DNA from: Ruicaihuangia caeni
GTDB taxonomy: Bacteria; Actinomycetota; Actinomycetes; Actinomycetales; Microbacteriaceae
Direction: 5' to 3'
Length of the DNA: 64,000 nucleotides
NCBI RefSeq assembly: GCF_029952955.1
Contig: NZ_JASATX010000001.1
Coordinates: 310,001 to 374,000, forward strand
A program made the translations under genes and the position numbers. This document shows, one piece after another, positions 35,668 through 44,376 of this stretch. The notes beneath the pieces are model-generated. The model saw only the letters and a list, made by a program, of their open reading frames with translations. It was not told where the DNA came from and ran no database searches. The first letter of the stretch is position 1; the number at the start of each line of letters is the position of its first letter.

Positions 35668-36422
35668 GCCCGATCCAGGAGCCGTCTCCCGCGAACCCCG
35701 CGGCGTCGGCGCTCGCGCTCGAGTTCTGCGGCGAGCGTCATCAACTCGATCCCGGAGCGGAGTTCACGATCGGCCGCGAGGGCGACCTCGTGATCGACGA
35801 GAACCCGTATCTGCATCGCCGGTTCCTCGCCATCGGGTACGAGTTCGGCATGTGGTGGATCGCGAATGTGGGCAGCCTTCTCTCGGCCACGGTCACCGAC
35901 GGCACCGGTCAGGTGCAGGCGTGGCTCGCGCCCGGTGCGCGCCTGCCGATCGTGTTCGAGACCATGCACGTCATGTTCAGCGCCGGATCCACGACGTACG
36001 ACTTCACGCTGCACAGTGACGGCGACCACTTCAACACCTCAGCGATCACGCTGAACAGCGCCGGCAGCACGACCATGATGCCGGTCACGCTCACAACGTC
36101 GCAGCGGATGCTGGTCGTCGCCCTGGCCGAGCACGTGCTGCGTCAGGGGGTGCCCGGCCGCGGCGAGATCCCGAGCTCCGCCGACGCCGCCGCTCGGCTC
36201 GGCTGGTCGTTGACGACGTTCAACCGCAAGCTCGACAACGTCTGCGAGAAGCTCGACAAGATCGGCGTGCACGGGCTGCGGGGCGGGCGGGGCAGGCTCG
36301 CCACCAACCGCCGGGCTCGACTCGTCGAGTACGCGGTGGCCAGCCGACTTGTCGGCCCGGACGATCTCGAACTGCTCGACGCCTCTGAGACGGCGCCACC
36401 GGCATCCCCCGCTCTGGGGTAG
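35664..36422 (+). CDS. FHA-like domain fused to a winged-helix domain
   Basis: A 252-residue protein coupled by ATGA to the kinase gene. Residues 15-120 resemble an FHA domain (FTIGREGDLVIDENPYLHRR, with Gly-Arg and His in the expected places), though the phosphate-binding Ser and Asn are not obvious. Residues 140-240 look like a winged helix-turn-helix (SADAAARLGWSLTTFNRKLD, then KIGVHGLRGGRGRLATNRRA), with a basic wing. A protein joining phosphopeptide reading to DNA binding would link the kinase to transcription; this is inference. I do not know a named family for it. Confidence 0.7.
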   Translation: MSPIQEPSPANPAASALALEFCGERHQLDPGAEFTIGREGDLVIDENPYLHRRFLAIGYEFGMWWIANVGSLLSATVTDGTGQVQAWLAPGARLPIVFETMHVMFSAGSTTYDFTLHSDGDHFNTSAITLNSAGSTTMMPVTLTTSQRMLVVALAEHVLRQGVPGRGEIPSSADAAARLGWSLTTFNRKLDNVCEKLDKIGVHGLRGGRGRLATNRRARLVEYAVASRLVGPDDLELLDASETAPPASPALG

Positions 36423-36501
36423 ACGAGACTGTGTTAGTTTCGATCGGTCGGAGTAACGATGCCCTCCCTCACGGGCGGGCCGGGGGTGGGGTTCACGCAG
36501 C

Positions 36502-39500
36502 GTGTCGGCGGACGATCTGAAGCGGATGCGGCGAAAGTCCATCGCTTCGGCCACCGTTCTGGCCCTCGGATCCTCGCTGCTCGTCGGCGCTGCAGTGCTT
36601 CACGACGGCTTCCCGGTGACCGACGTCGACCTCGACCAGCGCACGGTGTGGGTGACCAACGGTGAAGACCTGCTCGCCGGCAGGCTCAACCGGCAGATCG
36701 AGGAACTCGACGCCTCGGTCCACGCCATGTCCGCGGCCCTCGACATCGTGCAGCACGGTGAGCACGTGTTCCTCGTCGACGACGACCTGGGCACCGTCGA
36801 ACGCATCGACCCCGCCTTCACCGACCTCGTGCAGCAAGCCCAATTGCCGGCCGGAGCCGAAGTGCGCTTGGGCGGAACGACCATGGCGATCCTCGAGCCC
36901 CGCGCCGGTTCGCTCTGGGTCACGGATGTCGCGAACGAGCTGAGCTTCGACCCCATCACGATGGAGCCGGCTGCCGAACTCGGCAGCAACGCCGAGGTCA
37001 CCGTCACCCGCGATGGAGCGGTCTACGCGACCTCGCCAGGTCAGGGGCTCCTCTATCGCTTCGACGGCGCCGACAGCGAGCCGACGGAACGCTCGCTCGA
37101 CGTGCCTCTGAACCACCAGCTCACCGCCGTTGGAGATCGGGCGGTGGTGCTCGACCTCGACGGCGACACGGTGCTGACCGGAGACGGAGGTTCGACCGAG
37201 TTGCCGGTGCCCGGCATCCATCTCCAGCTGCCGGGAGACGAGGCCGCATCGGTGCTCGTCGCTGCGGCGGATGGACTGTTGCGGGTGCCGCTTGACGGCG
37301 GTGAGGTGCAGCACGCCGTGCTGGAAGGCGCGGCATCCGCCCGCTCAGAGGGAGTCGCGGCACCCGTGTGGCTGAACGGGTGCGCTCACGGCGCCTGGGC
37401 CGACTCGCAGCGCTATCAGCGCTGGTGCGACGATGCCGACGCGGTCAGCCAGGAGATCGACACGCCGGCGCAGGGCTCCGAGTTCCGGTTCCGCGTGAAC
37501 CGCGACGTGGTCGCCCTCAACGACCTCAGCACCGGCAATGTCTGGCTCATCGACGCAAACATGCGCCTCGTCGACAACTGGGAAGAGGTCACTCCGCCCG
37601 AGCAGACGGAGAGCGATGAGGGCGGCGACAAGTCGACGACGCAATCGTTCGAAGACACGCTCGCGGAGCGCACCGAGCAGAACCGACCGCCCATCGCGGT
37701 CGATGACGACTACGGCATCCGTCCCGGCCGCACGACGATCCTGCCGGTGCTCGACAATGACACCGACCCCGACGGTGACGTGCTCACCATCACCGGCATC
37801 GGCGAGGTGCCCGGGAGCTTCGGGGCGATCGATGCGATCGACGGCGCGCGGGCTCTGCAGTTCACACCAGCTCCGGATGCCGTGGGAGGCGCCTCGTTCC
37901 GGTACACGGTCGACGACGGCCGCGGAGGCACGGCGCAGGCTCAAGTCTCGATGCGCATCGTCCCCGGCGAGCTTAACGCGGCGCCCGTCGCCAAGCGCGT
38001 GACGGCGCTGAAGGTCGAGCCCGGCCAGTCGATCAGCCACAACGTGCTCGCCGACTGGGTCGATCCAGACGGCGACGACATCTATCTGGCCTCGGCATCG
38101 CCCACGAGCGCCGACATCGTGCGCCACACCGCCGACGGCTTCGTCACGTTCGAGAGCCGCAGCACCGAGCTCGGCATGAAGACAGTGCAGTTCGTCGTGT
38201 CGGATGGCGCGCTCACCTCCGTAGGCGCCCTCGAGGTCGAGGTGGTGGAGCCCGGGTCGCTCAACCCCATCGCGACGCCCGACTTCGCGACCGCGTTCGT
38301 CGGCGAGACGGTCGTCGTCGAGCCGGTGGCCAACGACCTCACGCCGTCGGGTCAGCCGCTGCGGCTCCTCGGCATCGACGAGCTTCCCGACGCGCTCGAG
38401 ACCGAACTGAACCTCGAGCGCGGCACGATCGCGGTGCGCGCTTCCACACCGGGAGCGCACTACTTCAAGTACTCGCTCGGAGCGGGCGCGAAGACCACGG
38501 TGGGGCTGATCCGGGTTGAGGCGATCGACGCCCCCGCGGATGACGCGGCGCCCGTGCCGGTGAAAGACACCGCGTTCCTGCGCCCTGGCGAGCCGACAAC
38601 GGTGAGCGTGCTGGCGAATGATGTGTCGCCGAGCGGGCGGGTGCTCGCGGTGCAATCGGTCGACACCGGCAGCACGGATGCCGCGCTCTCGGTCGAACTG
38701 CTGCGGAACACTGTCATCCGGGTCACCGCATCTGCCGCGCTCACCGCGCAGACCCAGTTCACCTACACCGTCTCAGACGGCATCCACACCGCGGTCGCCG
38801 GAGTGACCGTGGTGCCGGTGCCGCCGCTGGTGAACCGGCAGCCGCCGGTCGCCGCCGACGATCGCTACAGCGTGCGCGCCGGCGACATCGTCACGGCCGC
38901 AGTGCTCGACAACGACTTTCACCCCGACAACGCGGCTATCAGCCTCGAGCGAGAACTGATCGAGACGGAGAACGACGGCGGAGGCCTTGCATTCGTCAGC
39001 GACGACGCGGTTCGCTACCAGGCGCCGGAAGAGGCGGGCGAGTACAGCGTGGTGTATCGCATCGCCGACCAGTTCGGCGAGACGGCCACCGCGCGCGTGC
39101 ACTTCGTCGTCACCCCACGAGATCTCGAGTCGAACCAGCCGCCGCAGCCGGCTCCTCAGACCGGGCGAGTCTTCGCCGGCAACACCGTGCGGATCGAGGT
39201 GCCGCTTCACGGCATCGACCCTGACGGCGACTCCGTCATGGTCGTGGGCATGCGCGACGCCCCATCGCTCGGTCGCATCGTGGAGGCCACGAGCACCTCG
39301 TTCGTCTACGAGGCGTTCGCCACCTCGGCGGGCACCGACACCTTCAGCTACGAGGTCCAGGACATCTGGGGTGCGCGGGCCATCGGCACCATCGATGTGG
39401 GCGTCATCCCGCCGCCCGCGCAAGCGGATCCGCCGAACGCGGTCGACGACAGCATCCAGATGAAACCCGGCAGAACGGCTTCAGTGCCCGTGCTGCTCAA

Positions 39501-42123
39501 CGACTCGGACCCCGCGGGACACGCGCTGAAGGTCAGTGGCGTGCCCGAGGTCGACGAGGGCATCACCGCTGAGACCGACGGCGTGCGGGTGATCGTCGAG
39601 GTTCCCGAGGTCGAGGCCGCGTACACCGTGCGCTATGAGATCAGCAACGGCCACGGGGGCGTCGACACCGCGTTCCTTCAGATCGAGGTGACCGAGGATG
39701 CCGCCCCGCTTCACCCGAGCGCGAGCGATCACGTCATCGAGGTCGACGAGGTCGTCGATGCCGACTATGTCGACGTCGACGTGCTGGCGACCGCCGAGAA
39801 CCCCGGCGGGCGCATCGAAGACCTGATCGTCGAAGCAGTCGGGCCGAACCGCGGGAACGCCGAGGTGCTCGACAACGGTCAGGTGCGGGTGCGGCCCGGT
39901 GACACGCGCATCGCGATCGCGTACACGCTGACCAACGAGATCGATGGGCTCTCGGCATCCGCCTTCATCATCGTCCCTCCCGCAGTGAGTGCGAACTGGT
40001 CGCCGCCGCCGTACCTGCGCCCCGACCTGCCCGAGCAGATCGTGCGCATGAACGGCGAGGGCACCTGGCGGCTCGACGACATCCTCGTCGTGCCCTCCGG
40101 GCGTCCAGCCGTCATCACCGACGTTGCCACGGTGCGCAGCACGAACGGCAACGGCACCTCGAATCACGTCGACCGCACGACCCTGCGCTTCGAACCAGCC
40201 ACCGACTACCGTGGTGGCGCCTCCATCGTGTTCGAGGTGACCGACGGCACCGACGCGAACGACCTCAATGGCAACAAGGCCTGGATCACGCTGCCGATCA
40301 CGGTGGGTGATCCCGATTTCGAAGACGTGCCGCCGACCTTCACGCCGCAGCACGTCACGATCGAGGCGGGGGAGGACCCGCTCGAGATCGACCTTCGCGC
40401 CTCCAGCTCGCACCCCAACCCCGGCATCCTCGCGCAGCTCGAGTACCGCGACCTCGTGGGCGGCACGGATCAGATCTCGGCCCAGCAGAACGGCTCGACG
40501 GTGCGCCTCAGTTCGCCGCTCGGCACGCAGAAGGGCGCGTCGACGACGCTCCGGTTCAACGTCACGTACGGCGAGTTCAGCGTTCCTGGCACGGTGGAGG
40601 TGCGCGTCGTCGCATCGACGCGGCCGTTTGCGCGAGCCACCGCCGATGAGGCGAAGGGGCAGCGCGGCGTCGTTCAGACCGTCGATGTGCTCGCCAACGA
40701 CTTCAACCCGTTCGCCGCGCAGGGCGAGCCGCTTCGCATCATCGATGCCTGGATCGAGAACGACGCCGAGTCTCAGGCGAGCGTCAGCCGCACGAGCTCG
40801 GACGTCACGGTTCGCCCCGGCTCAGCGTTCATCGGCGTGGTGAGCGTGATCTACGTGATCGAGGACGGCACCCGCGACCCCGACCGGCAGGTGCAGGGGC
40901 GCCTTCAGCTGACGGTGCGCGACGTTCCCGACCAGCCGAGTGCGCCGACGGTCGCCCCGGGTGATCAGAAGGCATTCGTGACGTTCAGCGCGCCCGCGAC
41001 GAACGGCGAGCCGATCATCGACTACACGATCCGCTGGACCGGTGGCGGTGGCGGGCAGATGGTGGTCAGCGAGGCGGGGCCCGAGTACACGGTCCAGGGG
41101 CTCACCAACGGCGTGGACTACAGATTCACGGTGACCGCGCGGAACATGCTCGGGTCGGGCGCGCCATCCTCACAGAGCGCCGCGGTGCGCCCGTTCGGCA
41201 AGCCGACGGTCCCGCAACCCACCGGCATGACCGCGAGCACCTCGGGCGATGGCCGGGTGACCATGAGCTGGAGCGCTTCGAGCGGCAACGGGCGCGATGT
41301 TCAGAACTATCAGTGGCAACTGTTCCAAGGCGGCAGCCAGGTCGCCTCGGGTCAGACCAACGGCACCACGCTGAGCGCCGCATCGGCGCAGACCGTCGGC
41401 CGCGCCTACACATTCCGAGTCCAGGCGATCGGCCCCGGGGGCGCGAGCGGCTGGTCGGGCCAGTCGGCGGCCGCGACTCCCACCCCGGGCACACCCGGCG
41501 GAGCGAGCGCGAGCACCGGAAGCCGAGGCGACCGCACCGTGACGCTGACCTGGAACGCGGCGAACTCCAATGGAGACGCGGTGGACCGCTACGAGGTTCG
41601 AATCCGCAACACCTCGAACGGCTCGGAGAGCACCGTGAACGTGAACGGCACACGCCACACCTTCACCGGCAACTTCGACACCGGCTACAACTTCATCGTT
41701 CGCGCCGTCACGAACGGCGTCGCCGGCCCGTGGTCTGCTCGCTCCAACACCGCGACGCCGCTCGACACTCTTCCGCCGCCGAGCGCCAGCGCCACGATCT
41801 TCAAGGGCGCGATCTCGCCCAGTTCGTGCAGCGGGTGCCGGTACGTGGGCGTCGACTATTCGAACTGGACGCCAGGCGACTACTGGGTGACGACCTTCCT
41901 CGACGGCGCATCCGGCCTTTCCGAGTGCCGCTACAGCATGGGCGCGAACGGCGCACTCGCCATCCACAACAGCCTGGGCGTGCGTCGCGACAGCACCATC
42001 AGGGTGCGCTTCGTCGCGGTCGCGACCGGCACCGTGACCTGGAGCACCCCGATCTCGGGTGAGCAGTGGAACAACCTCGGAGCGCGGAACCGCTCCTCCG
42101 ACTCGACGAGCGGATGCCGATGA
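36502..42123 (+). CDS. Giant membrane-anchored Ig-like/Fn3 repeat protein
   Basis: A 1,873-residue protein. A single helix near residues 12-32 without a clear cleavage site anchors the N-terminus. Residues 35-370 have beta-propeller-like repeats. From residue 394 (NRPPIAVDDDYGIRPGRTTI) come about eleven cadherin/VCBS-like Ig repeats marked by a VLxNDxDPDGD motif, to about 1475. Three fibronectin type III domains follow (about 1477-1755). A C-terminal domain of 115 residues holds a CSGC pair at its start and two further Cys. The whole is predicted extracytoplasmic and acidic. The context (kinase, FHA, MoxR, DUF58) suggests it is the structural output of the system. It starts at GTG 36502. Confidence 0.85.
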   Translation: MSADDLKRMRRKSIASATVLALGSSLLVGAAVLHDGFPVTDVDLDQRTVWVTNGEDLLAGRLNRQIEELDASVHAMSAALDIVQHGEHVFLVDDDLGTVERIDPAFTDLVQQAQLPAGAEVRLGGTTMAILEPRAGSLWVTDVANELSFDPITMEPAAELGSNAEVTVTRDGAVYATSPGQGLLYRFDGADSEPTERSLDVPLNHQLTAVGDRAVVLDLDGDTVLTGDGGSTELPVPGIHLQLPGDEAASVLVAAADGLLRVPLDGGEVQHAVLEGAASARSEGVAAPVWLNGCAHGAWADSQRYQRWCDDADAVSQEIDTPAQGSEFRFRVNRDVVALNDLSTGNVWLIDANMRLVDNWEEVTPPEQTESDEGGDKSTTQSFEDTLAERTEQNRPPIAVDDDYGIRPGRTTILPVLDNDTDPDGDVLTITGIGEVPGSFGAIDAIDGARALQFTPAPDAVGGASFRYTVDDGRGGTAQAQVSMRIVPGELNAAPVAKRVTALKVEPGQSISHNVLADWVDPDGDDIYLASASPTSADIVRHTADGFVTFESRSTELGMKTVQFVVSDGALTSVGALEVEVVEPGSLNPIATPDFATAFVGETVVVEPVANDLTPSGQPLRLLGIDELPDALETELNLERGTIAVRASTPGAHYFKYSLGAGAKTTVGLIRVEAIDAPADDAAPVPVKDTAFLRPGEPTTVSVLANDVSPSGRVLAVQSVDTGSTDAALSVELLRNTVIRVTASAALTAQTQFTYTVSDGIHTAVAGVTVVPVPPLVNRQPPVAADDRYSVRAGDIVTAAVLDNDFHPDNAAISLERELIETENDGGGLAFVSDDAVRYQAPEEAGEYSVVYRIADQFGETATARVHFVVTPRDLESNQPPQPAPQTGRVFAGNTVRIEVPLHGIDPDGDSVMVVGMRDAPSLGRIVEATSTSFVYEAFATSAGTDTFSYEVQDIWGARAIGTIDVGVIPPPAQADPPNAVDDSIQMKPGRTASVPVLLNDSDPAGHALKVSGVPEVDEGITAETDGVRVIVEVPEVEAAYTVRYEISNGHGGVDTAFLQIEVTEDAAPLHPSASDHVIEVDEVVDADYVDVDVLATAENPGGRIEDLIVEAVGPNRGNAEVLDNGQVRVRPGDTRIAIAYTLTNEIDGLSASAFIIVPPAVSANWSPPPYLRPDLPEQIVRMNGEGTWRLDDILVVPSGRPAVITDVATVRSTNGNGTSNHVDRTTLRFEPATDYRGGASIVFEVTDGTDANDLNGNKAWITLPITVGDPDFEDVPPTFTPQHVTIEAGEDPLEIDLRASSSHPNPGILAQLEYRDLVGGTDQISAQQNGSTVRLSSPLGTQKGASTTLRFNVTYGEFSVPGTVEVRVVASTRPFARATADEAKGQRGVVQTVDVLANDFNPFAAQGEPLRIIDAWIENDAESQASVSRTSSDVTVRPGSAFIGVVSVIYVIEDGTRDPDRQVQGRLQLTVRDVPDQPSAPTVAPGDQKAFVTFSAPATNGEPIIDYTIRWTGGGGGQMVVSEAGPEYTVQGLTNGVDYRFTVTARNMLGSGAPSSQSAAVRPFGKPTVPQPTGMTASTSGDGRVTMSWSASSGNGRDVQNYQWQLFQGGSQVASGQTNGTTLSAASAQTVGRAYTFRVQAIGPGGASGWSGQSAAATPTPGTPGGASASTGSRGDRTVTLTWNAANSNGDAVDRYEVRIRNTSNGSESTVNVNGTRHTFTGNFDTGYNFIVRAVTNGVAGPWSARSNTATPLDTLPPPSASATIFKGAISPSSCSGCRYVGVDYSNWTPGDYWVTTFLDGASGLSECRYSMGANGALAIHNSLGVRRDSTIRVRFVAVATGTVTWSTPISGEQWNNLGARNRSSDSTSGCR

Positions 42124-42199
42124 GCCTCCGCCCCGAGATCCTTCCAGCCGCGGCATCCATCCGCCTCGCTCCTTCCCGCCCCACGAAAGGAACCACCGC

Positions 42200-43168
42200 A
42201 TGGCAGTGACTCAGGAACAGGCCGACTGGTTCGCCGACGCCTTCGGCAAGCTCGTCGACAACGTCGACCAGGCGATCCTGGGCAAGCGTCACGTCATCGA
42301 ACTCGTCGTGACGGCGCTGCTCAGCAGCGGCCACGTGCTGCTCGAGGACTTCCCCGGCACGGGCAAGACCGTGCTCGCCAAAGCACTCGCGCACACCATC
42401 GACGGCAGCAACTCGCGCATTCAGTTCACGCCCGACCTGCTGCCCTCCGACGTCACGGGCGTCACGGTGTACGACCAGGCGCAGGGTCGCTTCGAGTTCC
42501 ACAAGGGCCCGATCTTCGCCTCGATCGTGCTCGCAGATGAGATCAACCGCGCGAGCCCCAAGACGCAGAGCGCGCTGCTCGAGGTGATGGAGGAGAGCGT
42601 CGTTACGATCGATGGCGTCGGGCATCCCGTCGGGAGCCCCTTCATGGTGATCGCGACGCAGAACCCGGTCGAGCAGGCGGGCACCTACTCCCTTCCGGAG
42701 GCCCAGCTCGACCGGTTCCTCATCAAGACCTCCCTCGGCTACCCCGACCACGACACCGCCGTGACACTGCTGCTCGACTCGTCCAATCGCGCACGCGCCG
42801 ACAAGATCAGCCCGATCATCGCTGCGGAGTCGATCACCGCGATGGCGGCCCTCGCCAGCGACGTGCACGTCGACGGCTCGGTCGCCGGCTACCTCAACCA
42901 GATCGTGCACGGCACCCGCGAAGCCGACGATGTCGTGCTCGGCGTCAGCATGCGAGGCGCGCTCGCTCTCGCCAGGGCGACGAAGACGTGGGCGATCGCG
43001 CACGGGCGCACGTACGTCACGCCCGACGACGTGCGCGCCCTCGCGGCACCGGTGCTGGCACACCGAATGATCATCGATCCGGAGGCCGACTTCGCCGGGG
43101 TGAAGGCGGATGCCGTGATCGAGCGCATCCTCCTCGGCATCGAGCCGCCCGCGTACCGCGCCGCATGA
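42200..43168 (+). CDS. MoxR-family AAA ATPase
   Basis: A 322-residue ATPase from ATG 42200 behind AAAGGA. Walker A is EDFPGTGKT, Walker B is VLADEINRASPKTQSAL, and sensor 1 is MVIATQNPVEQAGTYSLP; the RIQFTPDLLPSDVTGV segment is typical for MoxR. These act as chaperones that mature or insert metal or partner proteins, usually together with DUF58 or VWA proteins. The DUF58 gene overlaps its stop by ATGA. It is 76 bases after the giant surface-protein gene. A paralogue lies at 61742-62689. Confidence 0.93.
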   Translation: MAVTQEQADWFADAFGKLVDNVDQAILGKRHVIELVVTALLSSGHVLLEDFPGTGKTVLAKALAHTIDGSNSRIQFTPDLLPSDVTGVTVYDQAQGRFEFHKGPIFASIVLADEINRASPKTQSALLEVMEESVVTIDGVGHPVGSPFMVIATQNPVEQAGTYSLPEAQLDRFLIKTSLGYPDHDTAVTLLLDSSNRARADKISPIIAAESITAMAALASDVHVDGSVAGYLNQIVHGTREADDVVLGVSMRGALALARATKTWAIAHGRTYVTPDDVRALAAPVLAHRMIIDPEADFAGVKADAVIERILLGIEPPAYRAA

Positions 43169-44376
43169 GGAACGCGCTGGCCATCGCCCGGTACCTGACA
43201 CGAGAGGGCTGGGCACGCGTCAAGCCCGCGCTCGAGGTCGTCAGTGCCGCGGGGTGGCTGGTGCTGTGCTGCGCACTCGTCGCGCTCACGCTCGCGGTCG
43301 TGTTCGGCTGGGCGGAGTTCGTCTTCATCGGCACCACGGCTGCGGCAGCGCTGCTCATGGCGGCGGCGTTCGTGTTCGGGCGCCACCGCTTCGAGGTGAG
43401 CATCGACCTGACCCCGCGGCGGGTCGTGGCGGGCGAGCGGGCGATGGGCCGGATCACTGTCGTCAACCGCGCCCAGAAACGGTCGTCGCCCACCCGCATG
43501 GAGCTGCCAGTGGGCAGCGGAGTCGCGGAGTTCATGATCCCCGGGCTCGACCCCGGGGCGGAGCACGAGGAGCTCTTCGCCGTGCCGACCCAGCGCCGCG
43601 CCGTCATCGATGCCGGGCCTGCGCTCTCGGTTCGAGGCGATCAGCTCGGACTGCTGCGGCGAACGCTGCGCTGGAGCGAGCCTGTCGAGCTCTTCGTGCA
43701 TCCGCTCACGAGGCGGCTCTCGCCGAGCGCGGCCGGTCTCGTGCGCGATATCGAGGGAGAGGTCACCAAGAAGATCACCAACAGCGACATCTCGTTCCAT
43801 GCGCTGCGGCCCTATGAGCCCGGCGACGATCTGCGGCACGTGCACTGGCGCACATCCGCGAGGAGCGGAACGCTCATGGTTCGGCAGTTCGAGGAGACCC
43901 GGCGCTCGCAACTCACCATCGTGCACCCGGCCGATCGTCGGTACTACCGCGATCAAGACGAGTACGAGTTGGCTGTCTCGGTGCTCGCGTCGCTCGGCTC
44001 GCAGGTGATCCGCGACGGTACGCAACTCTCGATCGTCAGCGAGGAGCGAGCACTCCGTACGCGCACCGTCACCGCCATGCTCGACGACTCCTGCCGCCTC
44101 GACCCGGTGGCCTCGCGGTTCGACAGCCCTCGCGAATTCGCCCGTGCCGCGACGCTGCGTCTGCCACCACCGAGCGTGGTGCTCATCGTGACGGGATCTG
44201 GTATGCCGCTGAGCGACTTCCGCGCCATCGAGCGGCTCTTCGGCAGCGACACCCAGACGCTCGGCTTCCGGGCCGCGCTCGATGACCCCTCGCGCATCAT
44301 GTCGGTGGGAGGCCTCGCCGTGGTGTCGCTCAACACGCTCGATGACCTCTCCGGTCTTGCCAGGAGGGTCCGGTGA
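43165..44376 (+). CDS. DUF58 domain membrane protein
   Basis: A 403-residue protein. Two membrane helices near residues 25-75 are followed by a beta-rich segment and the DUF58 domain, recognised by the DISFHALRPYEPGDDLRHVH core followed by WRTSARSGTLMVRQFEE. Proteins of this type are partners of MoxR ATPases and often resemble VWA proteins without a complete metal site. It is coupled to MoxR upstream and to the transglutaminase-like gene downstream (GTGA). Its role is presumably envelope-associated assembly, inferred from the module. Confidence 0.9.
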   Translation: MRNALAIARYLTREGWARVKPALEVVSAAGWLVLCCALVALTLAVVFGWAEFVFIGTTAAAALLMAAAFVFGRHRFEVSIDLTPRRVVAGERAMGRITVVNRAQKRSSPTRMELPVGSGVAEFMIPGLDPGAEHEELFAVPTQRRAVIDAGPALSVRGDQLGLLRRTLRWSEPVELFVHPLTRRLSPSAAGLVRDIEGEVTKKITNSDISFHALRPYEPGDDLRHVHWRTSARSGTLMVRQFEETRRSQLTIVHPADRRYYRDQDEYELAVSVLASLGSQVIRDGTQLSIVSEERALRTRTVTAMLDDSCRLDPVASRFDSPREFARAATLRLPPPSVVLIVTGSGMPLSDFRAIERLFGSDTQTLGFRAALDDPSRIMSVGGLAVVSLNTLDDLSGLARRVR

